DNA of 64,000 bases from RGIG7378 sp045588325 (GCA_045588325.1 JAZNEA010000102.1:1-64000); one strand, 5' to 3'; positions 27,383-35,806 are shown, numbered from the stretch's first letter. A program made the numbers and translations. Notes: a model not told the origin generated them from the sequence alone.

Positions 27383-28120
27383 TTAGTTGCGCAATGAATT
27401 CCGATACTCGTTGGCACTCATGCCTGCTATTTTCTTAAAGCTTCTGGCAAAATGAGCAGAGTCAGAATACCCCACCAGCTCACCAACGTTGCTCACCTTG
27501 TGCTGTGGCTGTGCCAACAATAGCTTTGCCTGCTCTATACGGATGCTGTTAAGTATGTCAGAAAAGCTCTTGCCCGCATATTTGTTAAGCAATTTTGACA
27601 GATGCCACTGAGATACGTAACAACTGTCTGCTACAGTCTGCAGCGTAAGTTTCTGCGCGTAATTGTCCTGCATATAGCTAATCGCCTGATTAACAATAAA
27701 ACTGTTGGCCACGCCCTGCTCCTCACCCAGCTTTTCTGGTGGTAGCTTATCCAGACGGGATACCATTGTCTCCAAAGCCTCTTTTATATCATCTAACTTA
27801 GAAGGCTTAAGAAGGAACCTGGTAACTCCCAGTCGTATTGCCTCCTGCGCATATGCAAAATCCCTATACCCTGTCAGTACCGATACCTGCATGTCTGGAA
27901 ACTCACTCCTGAGGCCAGCCACCATGCTCAGGCCATCACAACCAGGCATGTTTATATCGGTGATCAATATGTTAGGCTGTAGTCTGCGGATTATCTCCGC
28001 ACCCTCCTTGCCATCTCCCGCAGTGCCAACTACCTGCAAATGGTAGTCCTCCCAGTTGATAACTCGGCTAAGTCCCTCTAGTATAATATTCTCATCATCT
28101 ATCAAAACAACCCGATACAT
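27383..28120 (-). CDS. Response regulator, YesN/AraC type
   Basis: 245 residues. Receiver domain with acidic pair D8-D9, phosphoacceptor D55 (ILITDINMPG) and conserved lysine K105 (LLKPSK). The C-terminal ~100 residues are an AraC-type double helix-turn-helix (VSQWHLSKLLNKYAGKSF, VGYSDSAHFARSFKKIAG). Pairs with the YesM-like kinase at 31488; such systems respond to an extracytoplasmic sugar signal and activate transport genes. Shorter than many YesN proteins because the linker between domains is minimal. Last gene of the operon. Confidence 0.93.
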   Translation of the reverse strand: MYRVVLIDDENIILEGLSRVINWEDYHLQVVGTAGDGKEGAEIIRRLQPNILITDINMPGCDGLSMVAGLRSEFPDMQVSVLTGYRDFAYAQEAIRLGVTRFLLKPSKLDDIKEALETMVSRLDKLPPEKLGEEQGVANSFIVNQAISYMQDNYAQKLTLQTVADSCYVSQWHLSKLLNKYAGKSFSDILNSIRIEQAKLLLAQPQHKVSNVGELVGYSDSAHFARSFKKIAGMSANEYRNSLRN

Positions 28121-28177
28121 TCCCTACTCCCCTGTATCAATAATCCCTGGGAATTTTCTCTCAAAAAGCCACAAAAA

Positions 28178-29035
28178 TCAACCCTTAATGGCCCCGGCAG
28201 TAAGTCCCTTGATAATATGTTTCTGCAGCAAGACGTATACTACAAGAACAGGTATTACAACCAACACCACTGACGATGCCATTAAACCATAATTGACGCC
28301 AGCCTGGGAGCTGATCTCATTCAACAGTCCGGTAATAGTTCTCTCCTGAGGATATCTCAGGAAAAACGACTGTGTAAAAAGATCATTGTAACTCCATAAG
28401 AATGAGAATATGGCAACTGTGGCAAAAGATGACTTGGCCGTGGGAACAATAATCTTAAAGAACACCTGGAATATATTACATCCATCCAAATAGGCGCTCT
28501 CCTCCAATTCTACCGGAACAGACTGTATAAATCCCATCAGAATAATGATTGCGAAACATAAGTTTCCTGCGATCTGAGGCAAAATGGTAGCCAAAATGCT
28601 GAGCCAACGATTACCCGTTCCTGCAATTCCCATTATGACCTCCATGCGAAAGACAGGAATAATCGTAGAAAACACAGGGAACATCATACCTGCCGTTATC
28701 ATGCTGCACAGAAATTTGCGTCCCTTAAATCTATAACGCACCAATCCATATGCCGCCAGACCTGCTATTACAATAACTGACACCGTAACTGCACCAGAAA
28801 TTATAAAGCTGTTCAGATATGCATTTTTAAAGTCCGACCTCTCCATGGCGGTGATGTAGTTATCCCACGTAAATGCCTCACCCAACGGCAGTGAGAAAGA
28901 GTCACTGAGAATGAGTCCCTTTTGTCTGAACGAATTAATAATTACCCAGATAAAAGGATATAATGTTGTGAATCCCCACAGAATCAGAACAAGATATATA
29001 ATTGCTTTGGAAATTGAAAACTTCTTAATCCTCAT
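28178..29035 (-). CDS. ABC sugar transporter permease, MalG type
   Basis: 285 residues, six predicted transmembrane helices. The EAA loop that contacts the ATPase is present (ELEESAYLDGCNIFQVFFKIIVP). Inner-membrane half of a CUT1 carbohydrate importer, paired with the MalF-type permease just upstream. An in-frame TTG five codons upstream is possible, but the ATG at 29033-29035 has GAGGTG seven bases ahead and gives a normal cytoplasmic start (MRIKKFSISK). Substrate unknown. No ATPase gene is in the operon. Confidence 0.93.
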   Translation of the reverse strand: MRIKKFSISKAIIYLVLILWGFTTLYPFIWVIINSFRQKGLILSDSFSLPLGEAFTWDNYITAMERSDFKNAYLNSFIISGAVTVSVIVIAGLAAYGLVRYRFKGRKFLCSMITAGMMFPVFSTIIPVFRMEVIMGIAGTGNRWLSILATILPQIAGNLCFAIIILMGFIQSVPVELEESAYLDGCNIFQVFFKIIVPTAKSSFATVAIFSFLWSYNDLFTQSFFLRYPQERTITGLLNEISSQAGVNYGLMASSVVLVVIPVLVVYVLLQKHIIKGLTAGAIKG

Positions 29036-29046
29036 TGTTATACACC

Positions 29047-29973
29047 TCAATAATCCTCAGTCTGTTTGAAAACCCTGGTTGCCACATTGGACATCACAAC
29101 TCCCAGCACAACAATCAGAACAGCAATAGCTGATCCGTAATCCACATTCATCTTGTTAAACGTCTGGTCGTACATGTATGTGCCGGTCAGCCAGCCCATA
29201 TTCTCTGGCATACCAGCTCCGAACATTACCCACGGCAAATCAAATACCTTAAGGGATCCTGTTATTGCCAGTACTAAACAGGTACACAATACATTTCTAA
29301 GCAATGGCAGTGTGATGTATCGTATTTTTTTGAGCCCCGAAGCGCCATCAATCTCTGCTGCCTCAAAAAGTTCTGTGGGTATATTGTTAAGTCCCGTTAT
29401 TATAATCACGAAATAGAATCCCACATACTGCCATATTACCGGCGAAAACATGGTCAGCAAAAAATGCTTTGCGTCCTTCCAGTCTATCCAATCGACAATC
29501 ATCTTGCCATTGGCCTTAAGCTCATAATCCAACTCCCCTATGTTCAACAATAACTGATTAATCATGCCTCCTTTGTACAGGAAGATCAGATTGAACATAA
29601 GTCCCAAGGCAGTAGCAGATATAACAATCGGGAAAAAGTAAACCGTCCTAAAAATTTGCCCACCAACTCTGATAGAATCCACCATCAGCGCCAGCACCAG
29701 GGCGATGCCCACCTGAAACACAACAGTACACACCGTCAAAACCAAAGTGTTTTTAAGTGCTGTCAGCAAGTTTGGATCAGAAAAAAGCTTTTGGTAATTT
29801 GCAAACCATGGGTCATTCCATCCAGTTGCAGGTCGGCCGAGACCTTCGATATCCATGAACGTATTTATAATGTTCTGCAAAAATGGGTAGTACAGATATA
29901 CAATTAGGAACAGGAAGGCCGGAATCAGGAACACCAATAAAGGTGTTTTTTTCTTATAAATCATTGAATTCAT
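29047..29973 (-). CDS. ABC sugar transporter permease, MalF type
   Basis: 308 residues with about six transmembrane helices and the EAA loop ELFEAAEIDGASGLKKIRYITLP near residue 210. Partner of the MalG-type permease, together forming the channel for a CUT1 carbohydrate importer. Two close ATGs are possible (residues 1 and 4); the upstream one is used here, with a weak ribosome binding site. Gap of 11 bases to the next permease. Confidence 0.93.
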   Translation of the reverse strand: MNSMIYKKKTPLLVFLIPAFLFLIVYLYYPFLQNIINTFMDIEGLGRPATGWNDPWFANYQKLFSDPNLLTALKNTLVLTVCTVVFQVGIALVLALMVDSIRVGGQIFRTVYFFPIVISATALGLMFNLIFLYKGGMINQLLLNIGELDYELKANGKMIVDWIDWKDAKHFLLTMFSPVIWQYVGFYFVIIITGLNNIPTELFEAAEIDGASGLKKIRYITLPLLRNVLCTCLVLAITGSLKVFDLPWVMFGAGMPENMGWLTGTYMYDQTFNKMNVDYGSAIAVLIVVLGVVMSNVATRVFKQTEDY

Positions 29974-29998
29974 GATTGCACCATCCGTTTATATAGAT

Positions 29999-30028
29999 TG
30001 AGGCTGCCACCACGATGCGGCAGCCTCA
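29999..30028 (-). promoter_or_regulatory. Hairpin between solute-binding protein and permease genes
   Basis: Perfect 10-bp stem (TGAGGCTGCC / GGCAGCCTCA) with a 10-base loop, 28 bases after the solute-binding protein stop. No U-run follows, so it is more likely an mRNA 3'-end stabiliser that raises the binding-protein message above the permeases than a full terminator. Confidence 0.6.
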
Positions 30029-30055
30029 AAAGAGGAAACATTAGCTTGACTTAGC

Positions 30056-31351
30056 TTATTTATTTAACTTAATTGCGGACTCAACTGCCTCCTGGGCTGT
30101 CATCTGTCCTGTAACAACCTTCTGGACATTGCTAAACAAATCGGCCTTTGCTTCGCTGGTGATAACATCCTGAACGGCTCCGACAACTCCTGAAATCTTT
30201 GCGTTAACATCTGCAGCGGACTGCTGTAACTCATTAAGACCAGATGGCTTTGCACCATTTACAAGAGCAGTAACCTCGGTTGTAACAAACTTACTCATAA
30301 CCTCATCGGATGTCATGTGAGCAATAAACTCCACAGCTGCAGCTCTCTTCTCAGGATCATTCCATGCCTTAGTTGTAATAAAGTATCCCATGGAAATACC
30401 ACCAATAGCCTCAGATGCTGAACGCTGTCCCTTTGCAGGAACGTAGGAAATGGCATAATCATCAAGGTTATCAGCGTGATTGGATGTAAAGTAACCAACC
30501 TTCCATGAACCATCAATCAGGAATGCTGCCTCACCATCACCGAACAGAGCTACTGTCTCAGCATCTGTAGCTGTGAGAGTGTTTGCGGGAAAATATCCCT
30601 TATCGTAAAGGGTCTTCATATCCTCAAGGGCTGCAATCCACTTCTGAGCAACTGCGTTATCAACCAGTTTGCCCTGGCCGTCAACTGTGGGAACCTCAAG
30701 CTGATTATCCAATGTACCATTGTTCATAACCAGGAACTCAAACCAATAATGGGGAACCTCGAAAAGAGAACAAGCAATAGGTGTATAACCTGCATCCTTA
30801 ATCTTCTGGCAATCTACCAGGAACTGATCCCATGTATAATCGGGTCCAGGAACGCTTACTCCGCAGGCGGCAAGAACCTCCTTGTTTACAAACATGTTCT
30901 CCCAGAAACCAGAAGAAGGCACTGCATAATGCTTACCATCCGGACCTGTTGCCAACATGGACTCCTTCATATTCTTTGCATAATCGGGATATACTGTTCT
31001 GATCTCTTCAATAGAAACAACCTTGCCTGCATTGATAATTGGGTTTGCATCGGCATTTGTGAAGAAGAACAAAACATCTGGCTCAGAGCCTGTCTCAAAA
31101 TCCGTGATGACCTTGGCCTTCCACTCCTCATTGGATGTGGCAGAGCCATCATTAACCTTATTGCCGGTCTTTGTCTCGTAATCCTTAACAGCATCCTCAA
31201 AGTTCTTACGGTTACCATCATCTCCTCCATATGATGTCACCACATTCAACGTAACGGTCTTGCCGTCATCTTTTGTCTTGTCATTACCTGCGCAAGCAAC
31301 CATGGACAATCCCATTGCAATAGCCAGAAACATAGCAAGTACTTTTTTCAT
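30056..31351 (-). CDS. Extracellular sugar-binding lipoprotein (ABC type)
   Basis: 431 residues. Lipoprotein signal peptide MKKVLAMFLAIAMGLSMVACAG with the lipobox ending at Cys ~20. Mature part is a family 1 solute-binding protein: VTSYGGDDGNRKNFEDAVKDYE, FETGSEPDVLFFFTNAD, GEAAFLIDGSWKVGYF. Captures a carbohydrate outside the cell and delivers it to the two permeases downstream. The open frame extends 15 codons upstream, but the ATG at 31349-31351 has AAGGAGAG nine bases ahead. A TTGCA-TAAT-TGCAA inverted repeat lies ~80 bases upstream. Confidence 0.94.
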   Translation of the reverse strand: MKKVLAMFLAIAMGLSMVACAGNDKTKDDGKTVTLNVVTSYGGDDGNRKNFEDAVKDYETKTGNKVNDGSATSNEEWKAKVITDFETGSEPDVLFFFTNADANPIINAGKVVSIEEIRTVYPDYAKNMKESMLATGPDGKHYAVPSSGFWENMFVNKEVLAACGVSVPGPDYTWDQFLVDCQKIKDAGYTPIACSLFEVPHYWFEFLVMNNGTLDNQLEVPTVDGQGKLVDNAVAQKWIAALEDMKTLYDKGYFPANTLTATDAETVALFGDGEAAFLIDGSWKVGYFTSNHADNLDDYAISYVPAKGQRSASEAIGGISMGYFITTKAWNDPEKRAAAVEFIAHMTSDEVMSKFVTTEVTALVNGAKPSGLNELQQSAADVNAKISGVVGAVQDVITSEAKADLFSNVQKVVTGQMTAQEAVESAIKLNK

Positions 31352-31487
31352 GTCAGTTCTCTCCTTAAATGTTTTTGTTTTGTAACATTTAACCAATGCT
31401 ACGTTTCACATTTTATAAAACTTATTCACCTTGCATAATTGCAACAGTTGTTTTTTATTGACTAATCTTGGTCTGTTTGCCAAATCA

Positions 31488-33164
31488 TCACTTTGGCAGC
31501 ACAATTCTAGCCAAAATTCGGCCGGGGTTATTCTCCTCAATGGTAAGAGAGCCCTTATCGCCATAAATCAGGCGCAACCTCTGAGCCACATTCCTGATTC
31601 CCATTCCTGATCCCTGTTTTGTTCCTTCGCCATATATCTGATGCCGTATATTTTCCCTGTCCTGATCAGTCATGGTTCCATCATGCTCAACCTCCAGCAC
31701 AAGAGACTCGTTGCTGGAATACGCTCTGATAACCACCTCACCACCTCGCCGGGAAGAGATGTCGTGTTCGATAGCATTTTCCACCAGAGGTTGCAGTATC
31801 AAGCTTGGTATTGGCTGGTCTGTGACAGTCTCATCAATATCCTTTGACACACAAACTCCTGCACCGAGCCTTTCCTTAATAATATATAAGTATGCATCTA
31901 CGTATATGAGCTCTTCACGCAAAGGTATCTCTGTCCTCGCGTCTCGATTAAGCGCAGCATTCAACATTGTGGACAGGGCCTCTATCATGGCACAAACCCT
32001 TTCGTTATCCGCAAGTCGCGCCTCCCAATTAATTATCTCCAGGGTATTATTAAGAAAATGTGGATTGATTTGGGACTGCAAAGCCTCAATTTTTGCCTTT
32101 TGGGCGGCCTGCTGCTCCAGGTAAGATCGCTCAAACTGACTCTTTAACTCCACAGACATGGCGTTGAAATTGTCGTACAACATGCTGAATTCCTGGTTTT
32201 CAGGAGCCACATCGATCTGGTAACCCCTTTCTCCTGCCCTGACTCGACCATTGGCTTCTATCAAAGTTCGCATGGGCATGGTGACGTGGCGGTAAAACAA
32301 CAAAATTGCAAATGCTAACATTGGCAGTACCAGAAGAGCCACCGCTATTGCCATCCACCCCATCCAAGGCGTATCCTGCCACAGTTCAAAGCCTGAGACC
32401 ATGGCCGAAAGAGAAATTGTGTGGTCTCCTACAGATGTTGTATACACTGCATCCTCTGTATGATTCGCCTCTCGTCCAGCCACAACGTTTCCCAGCTCGT
32501 CCATTGCAAAGTTCAGGCCATCTACAGATATATTGACCTGACTGATGCGGCTGATGGCCTGCAGAGATTGAAACAGCATTTCGGAATCAAACACAATAAC
32601 TATGCAAGCGTAGGGTTCGAAGTGTGTATCTACCAAATTCCTTACCATGCAAAGCTCTCCATCCAACTCCATGAGCCGTATGGATGTGTCTGCCTCTGCC
32701 ATATATTCCAGTATCCTGTCAGAGAATTCGGTGTATTTGTGAAAGTCTGCAAAAAGTGCTGTTCCGTCCGTCTGTACATATGGATTGACAGAGATAGCCC
32801 TATCACAGTATGTGATAAAGACTGCCCTATAGTTGTTGTTTCTTGAAAACTTCTGAGTTAAGTAATCATTGATGGTGCGGTACATCATGGCCTCATCGTT
32901 ATCCTCCTGATAAGACCTGTATGCACTGCGAATAACACCGTCATAGCTGACCGCCTTTGAGTCATCTACGGCATTAGAAAATCGGTTTTGGACCTGGCGC
33001 ATGGCCAGTTGAGATGCGGAATCAATCTCTGCCTGTACTGTGTTTTCGTAGCTGTTGCCCAGCAAAATGCCTGCCAGCACAACAATAATGACGATAGGAA
33101 CTAACCAACAGATAAGCACTGTGGTTAGTAACCCCATTCGCATTGAATGTGGATGTTTTTTCAT
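31488..33164 (-). CDS. Sensor histidine kinase, YesM type
   Basis: 558 residues. N-terminal membrane helix (~15-35), a ~240-residue extracytoplasmic sensor domain, a second helix (~275-300), HAMP (ANGRVRAGERGYQIDV), then the His_kinase domain with the phosphorylated histidine in QSQINPHFLNNTLEIINWEAR and a C-terminal ATPase domain (LVENAIEHD, GSGMGIRNVAQRL). Senses an external carbohydrate or its binding protein and phosphorylates the YesN-type regulator at 27383. It precedes the transport genes, so signal sensing and uptake are one operon. Confidence 0.94.
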   Translation of the reverse strand: MKKHPHSMRMGLLTTVLICWLVPIVIIVVLAGILLGNSYENTVQAEIDSASQLAMRQVQNRFSNAVDDSKAVSYDGVIRSAYRSYQEDNDEAMMYRTINDYLTQKFSRNNNYRAVFITYCDRAISVNPYVQTDGTALFADFHKYTEFSDRILEYMAEADTSIRLMELDGELCMVRNLVDTHFEPYACIVIVFDSEMLFQSLQAISRISQVNISVDGLNFAMDELGNVVAGREANHTEDAVYTTSVGDHTISLSAMVSGFELWQDTPWMGWMAIAVALLVLPMLAFAILLFYRHVTMPMRTLIEANGRVRAGERGYQIDVAPENQEFSMLYDNFNAMSVELKSQFERSYLEQQAAQKAKIEALQSQINPHFLNNTLEIINWEARLADNERVCAMIEALSTMLNAALNRDARTEIPLREELIYVDAYLYIIKERLGAGVCVSKDIDETVTDQPIPSLILQPLVENAIEHDISSRRGGEVVIRAYSSNESLVLEVEHDGTMTDQDRENIRHQIYGEGTKQGSGMGIRNVAQRLRLIYGDKGSLTIEENNPGRILARIVLPK

Positions 33165-33210
33165 TTTTATACCCTGTTCCCGTTTGTTTTTCCTTTTATC
33201 TATAGCAAAA

Positions 33211-34017
33211 TCACATTTGCTCTAATATCTGTCTTAACTTCTTTAGGACGCCTCCCTGCCAGTATGGTTCCAGCACCTCATGGGCCTTGGCCTTTACTTG
33301 ATCTCTGGCATTTCCTACACAGTAAAACCTGCCTGCCCTCTCTCCCATTTCCAGGTCATTCAGGTTATCGCCAAATACGACCGTTTCCTCCGGTTTCACA
33401 CCCGTTAATTCCTCAATCCTTGCCAGGGCCTGTCCCTTATTAACACCTGGCATTACAAAATCTACCCACTGATTGCCTGCACACGCCATATGCAACCTGG
33501 GGGACCATTTGTCCCAGAACTCCCGAGTGAGGGCACCCTCTGCGTTAGTTGGGTGATAAATGGCCACCTTGATAATGTCATCCTCAGGACATCTGTCAGG
33601 ATCCTCCATTGTGACAACGTCAAATCTGTAACTGTCCCTAAGCCACAGGTGCATGGGGCTACCCTCTACAGGGACATAGCACTTGTCCGAGCTGTTAAGG
33701 GATATGTCAAGGTCAGGGTCTCTAAGCTCTGCAAAGTCCGCCAAAAGCTCCTCCACCACGTCTGCAGGGATCCTCTGATACGCATAGACCTTCCCATTAA
33801 ATCTATACGTAGCTCCGCCATCTGCCACATAGTCAAAACGCGTCCCAAGGGTTGGAAACAATTTCATGCTGCTCTTGTACTGACGGCCGCTGGCAATAAC
33901 CACCCTGACGCCTTTGTCCATAAGCTGCCCAAATACCTGCTCGTATGCTGGATCAATATCAAATGTGCCATCCTTAAGCAGTGTACCGTCTACATCTGTG
34001 GCAATCAACTTAACCAT
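33211..34017 (-). CDS. HAD-superfamily hydrolase, Cof type
   Basis: 268 residues. Motif I is DVDGTLLKDG near residue 7 (nucleophile Asp), motif II around VVIASGRQ, the lysine of motif III in the NKGQAL region, and motif IV GDNLNDLEM. Cof-type HAD phosphatases (class IIB) dephosphorylate sugar phosphates and related compounds. As first gene of a sugar uptake operon it may act on the imported sugar phosphate (inference). Start ATG at 34015-34017 has AGGGGA ten bases ahead; the frame is open 37 codons further but overlaps the promoter. Confidence 0.9.
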   Translation of the reverse strand: MVKLIATDVDGTLLKDGTFDIDPAYEQVFGQLMDKGVRVVIASGRQYKSSMKLFPTLGTRFDYVADGGATYRFNGKVYAYQRIPADVVEELLADFAELRDPDLDISLNSSDKCYVPVEGSPMHLWLRDSYRFDVVTMEDPDRCPEDDIIKVAIYHPTNAEGALTREFWDKWSPRLHMACAGNQWVDFVMPGVNKGQALARIEELTGVKPEETVVFGDNLNDLEMGERAGRFYCVGNARDQVKAKAHEVLEPYWQGGVLKKLRQILEQM

Positions 34018-34056
34018 AACAAAATCCCCTGAAACCTTATTCTGCTTCTGCAATTT

Positions 34057-34084
34057 ATTATAGACTACAAAATATTCTTGGCAA
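34057..34084 (-). promoter_or_regulatory. Promoter of the HAD-kinase-transporter operon
   Basis: Minus strand: TTGCCA (34079-34084), a 16-base spacer, TATAAT (34057-34062). Starts two bases after the U-run of the rubrerythrin terminator. Predicted RNA start near 34050, ~33 bases before the HAD start codon. Confidence 0.78.
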
Positions 34085-34085
34085 C

Positions 34086-34112
34086 AAAAAAAGAGAGGCT
34101 CTGGGCCTCTCT
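34086..34112 (-). terminator. Terminator after rubrerythrin
   Basis: 8-bp perfect stem (AGAGAGGC / GCCTCTCT), 5-base loop CCAGA, then seven U residues in the minus-strand RNA. It lies 26 bases after the rubrerythrin stop. Confidence 0.92.
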
Positions 34113-34137
34113 GTGTAATAGTCGACAATTTGCTATA

Positions 34138-34800
34138 TTAATAGTTCTCTTTTCTAACCTCAAAGAAGCTCTGGCTGTAACTGCAAATGGGGCAAACCTC
34201 AGGAGCCTTCTTGCCAATTACCAGGTGTCCGCAGATCCTGCACTCCCACATAGCCTCATCAGCCTTCTCAAATACCTGCTGCATCTCCACGTTGTTCAGC
34301 AACTTTCTGTATCTCTCCTCGTGGGCCTTCTCTACAAGTCCTACGGCTCTGAACTTCTCTGCCAATTCTGGGAATCCCTCCCTCTCAGCATCCTTGGCAA
34401 AACGGTCATACATATCTGTCCACTCGTAGTTCTCACCCTCTGCTGCTGCCAAAAGGTTCTCCGCTGTGGTGCCCAGGTGTCCAAGCTCCTGGAACCATAC
34501 CCTGGCGTGCTCCTGCTCGTTGCGGGCAGTCTTGAGGAAAATCTCTGCCAACTGATCATATCCCTCTCTGGATGCAACAGATGCAAAGTATGTGTACTTG
34601 TTGCGAGCCTGGCTCTCTCCTGCAAATGCTGTCTCCAGGTTCTTCTCTGTCTGAGTGCCTGCGTACTTGTTTGTCTCAGCTACCTTCTCCTCGATCAGCT
34701 CAAAAAAGCTGGCTGGCTTACGGCAAATGGGGCAGGTGAAATCATCTGCCATAGGGCCCTCATGAACATATCCACAAATCGTGCACTTTCTCTTTTCCAT
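34138..34800 (-). CDS. Rubrerythrin with rubredoxin-like domains at both ends
   Basis: 220 residues. The central four-helix diiron domain carries the family metal ligands: FAGESQARNKYTYFA, ARNEQEHARVWFQE and KAHEERYRKLL. A short rubredoxin-like zinc/iron knuckle stands at the N-terminus (C6, C9, C23, C26) and another at the C-terminus (CRICG... CPICS). Rubrerythrins reduce hydrogen peroxide in anaerobes. Classical rubrerythrin has only the C-terminal rubredoxin; reverse forms have it first. This one has both. Divergent from the Crp/Fnr gene. GGGAGG lies eight bases before the ATG. Confidence 0.93.
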   Translation of the reverse strand: MEKRKCTICGYVHEGPMADDFTCPICRKPASFFELIEEKVAETNKYAGTQTEKNLETAFAGESQARNKYTYFASVASREGYDQLAEIFLKTARNEQEHARVWFQELGHLGTTAENLLAAAEGENYEWTDMYDRFAKDAEREGFPELAEKFRAVGLVEKAHEERYRKLLNNVEMQQVFEKADEAMWECRICGHLVIGKKAPEVCPICSYSQSFFEVRKENY

Positions 34801-34879
34801 AACTATCCTCCCAAATATAAAATATTAATGTCACTTCATTTTTCATTACGCATGATATATTTTTTTCAATTTGCTTTCC

Positions 34880-34892
34880 GTAACATTGTCAC
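34880..34892 (+). promoter_or_regulatory. Near-palindrome overlapping the crp-family promoter
   Basis: GTAACATTGTCAC is a 13-base imperfect palindrome (10 of 13 positions symmetric) that covers the -35 of the Crp/Fnr gene. A related half-site (TGTCACTT) recurs at 34829, in the rubrerythrin leader. Candidate operator for autoregulation and for control of rubrerythrin. Confidence 0.4.
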
Positions 34893-34914
34893 TTTTTCTG
34901 CAATAATCTATAAT
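34886..34914 (+). promoter_or_regulatory. Promoter of the Crp/Fnr-family gene
   Basis: TTGTCA (34886-34891), a 17-base spacer, consensus TATAAT (34909-34914). Predicted RNA start near 34921, leaving only the ribosome binding site (GAGGTGAGG) as leader. No equally clear promoter for rubrerythrin was found in the same gap. Confidence 0.78.
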
Positions 34915-34933
34915 TACCTCAGAGGTGAGGAAT

Positions 34934-35587
34934 ATGAATATATCTGAATTTTTTCCTATATGGTCACAGCTGTCTGCAGAGGATCAGCAGGCCCTTATTG
35001 ATTCTGCCACTACTACAACAATTAAGGCTGGCACAGTGTTGCACAACGGCATCGATTCCTGCCAGGGACTCTATCTTGTACAGTCAGGACAACTCAGGGC
35101 ATATATTTTGTCCGAAAAGGGTCGAGAGATCACGCTTTATCGCCTGTTCCCCTGGGACATTTGCCTTTTCTCCGCATCCTGCATTATGCGCAGCATCCAG
35201 TTCAGCATCACTATCGAGGCTGAGAAGGACTGCGTAGTTACCAACGTCTCTGCTGGTGTGTATCAACAGGTTATGGAGCGTTCTGCGGTGTTGGCCAATT
35301 ACACCAATCAGATAATGGCCTCCAGATTCTCCGAGGTTATGTGGCTGATTGAGCAGGTCATGTGGTCCAGTTTTGACAACCGACTGGCTTCCTTTTTGGT
35401 GAATGAGAGCCGCATCGAGGAGGCACGAGTTCTGTCCATTACCCATGACAAAATTGCCAATCACCTGGGCACCGCCAGAGAGGTGGTCACCCGCATGCTT
35501 AAATATTTCCAGAGCGAGGGGCTGGTGCGACTCAATCGCGGCACCATCGAATTGCTGGATATAGAGGCCCGCTATCCTGAGGAATAG
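34934..35587 (+). CDS. Crp/Fnr family transcriptional regulator
   Basis: 217 residues. N-terminal cyclic-nucleotide-binding-type beta roll (IKAGTVLHNGIDSCQGLYLVQSGQLRAY), then a dimer helix and a winged helix-turn-helix (ITHDKIANHLGTAREVVTRMLKYFQ). No CxxC cluster for an iron-sulfur centre is seen, so it is not classical FNR; isolated cysteines at ~32, ~69 and ~77 could sense redox state. Divergent from rubrerythrin, suggesting control of an oxidative stress response (inference). An in-frame GTG three codons upstream is part of the ribosome binding site; the ATG at 34934 is preferred. Confidence 0.92.
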   Translation: MNISEFFPIWSQLSAEDQQALIDSATTTTIKAGTVLHNGIDSCQGLYLVQSGQLRAYILSEKGREITLYRLFPWDICLFSASCIMRSIQFSITIEAEKDCVVTNVSAGVYQQVMERSAVLANYTNQIMASRFSEVMWLIEQVMWSSFDNRLASFLVNESRIEEARVLSITHDKIANHLGTAREVVTRMLKYFQSEGLVRLNRGTIELLDIEARYPEE

Positions 35588-35615
35588 CAAAACATAAACC
35601 GTATATATGCGTAAA

Positions 35616-35643
35616 GGGGGTGTTAAATAACGCCCCCCTTTTT
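35616..35643 (+). terminator. Terminator of the Crp/Fnr gene
   Basis: 9-bp stem (GGGGGTGTT / AACGCCCCC, one U-G pair), AAAT loop, then U-run (CTTTTTC). It lies 29 bases after the stop. Confidence 0.92.
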
Positions 35644-35647
35644 CATG

Positions 35648-35806
35648 CTATTCTATCTCATATTCGACGGAATTGATTACCAATCGCCCATCTTCGTTCC
35701 AATAAACTCGCAGTTTTTTGTATTCTCCCCAATCGCCAATATAAACCCTTAGACAATCTTGGCAAATACAATCTTTACTTATTGTTATTTGAGAACACGT
35801 CTGCAA
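35648..35806 (-). CDS. Possible small cysteine-rich protein overlapping the yitT-like gene
   Basis: A 52-codon frame in the otherwise empty gap after the YitT-family gene. It ends GRLVINSVEYEIE and contains four cysteines (C4, C13, C15, C18; the last two as CQDC), then VYIGDWGEYKKLRVYWNEDG. The charge pattern, W/Y content and beta-strand periodicity look protein-like rather than random. The earliest reasonable start is TTG at 35804-35806, inside the YitT gene in another frame, with no clear ribosome binding site. It could be real and coupled to the upstream gene, or the remnant of a longer gene. Not recognised. Confidence 0.4.
   Translation of the reverse strand: MQTCSQITISKDCICQDCLRVYIGDWGEYKKLRVYWNEDGRLVINSVEYEIE

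Noticed and set aside
34078..34947. A 289-codon plus-strand open frame
   Set aside because: Antisense to rubrerythrin, runs through the rubrerythrin terminator and the crp-family promoter, and is cysteine/leucine-rich without domains.
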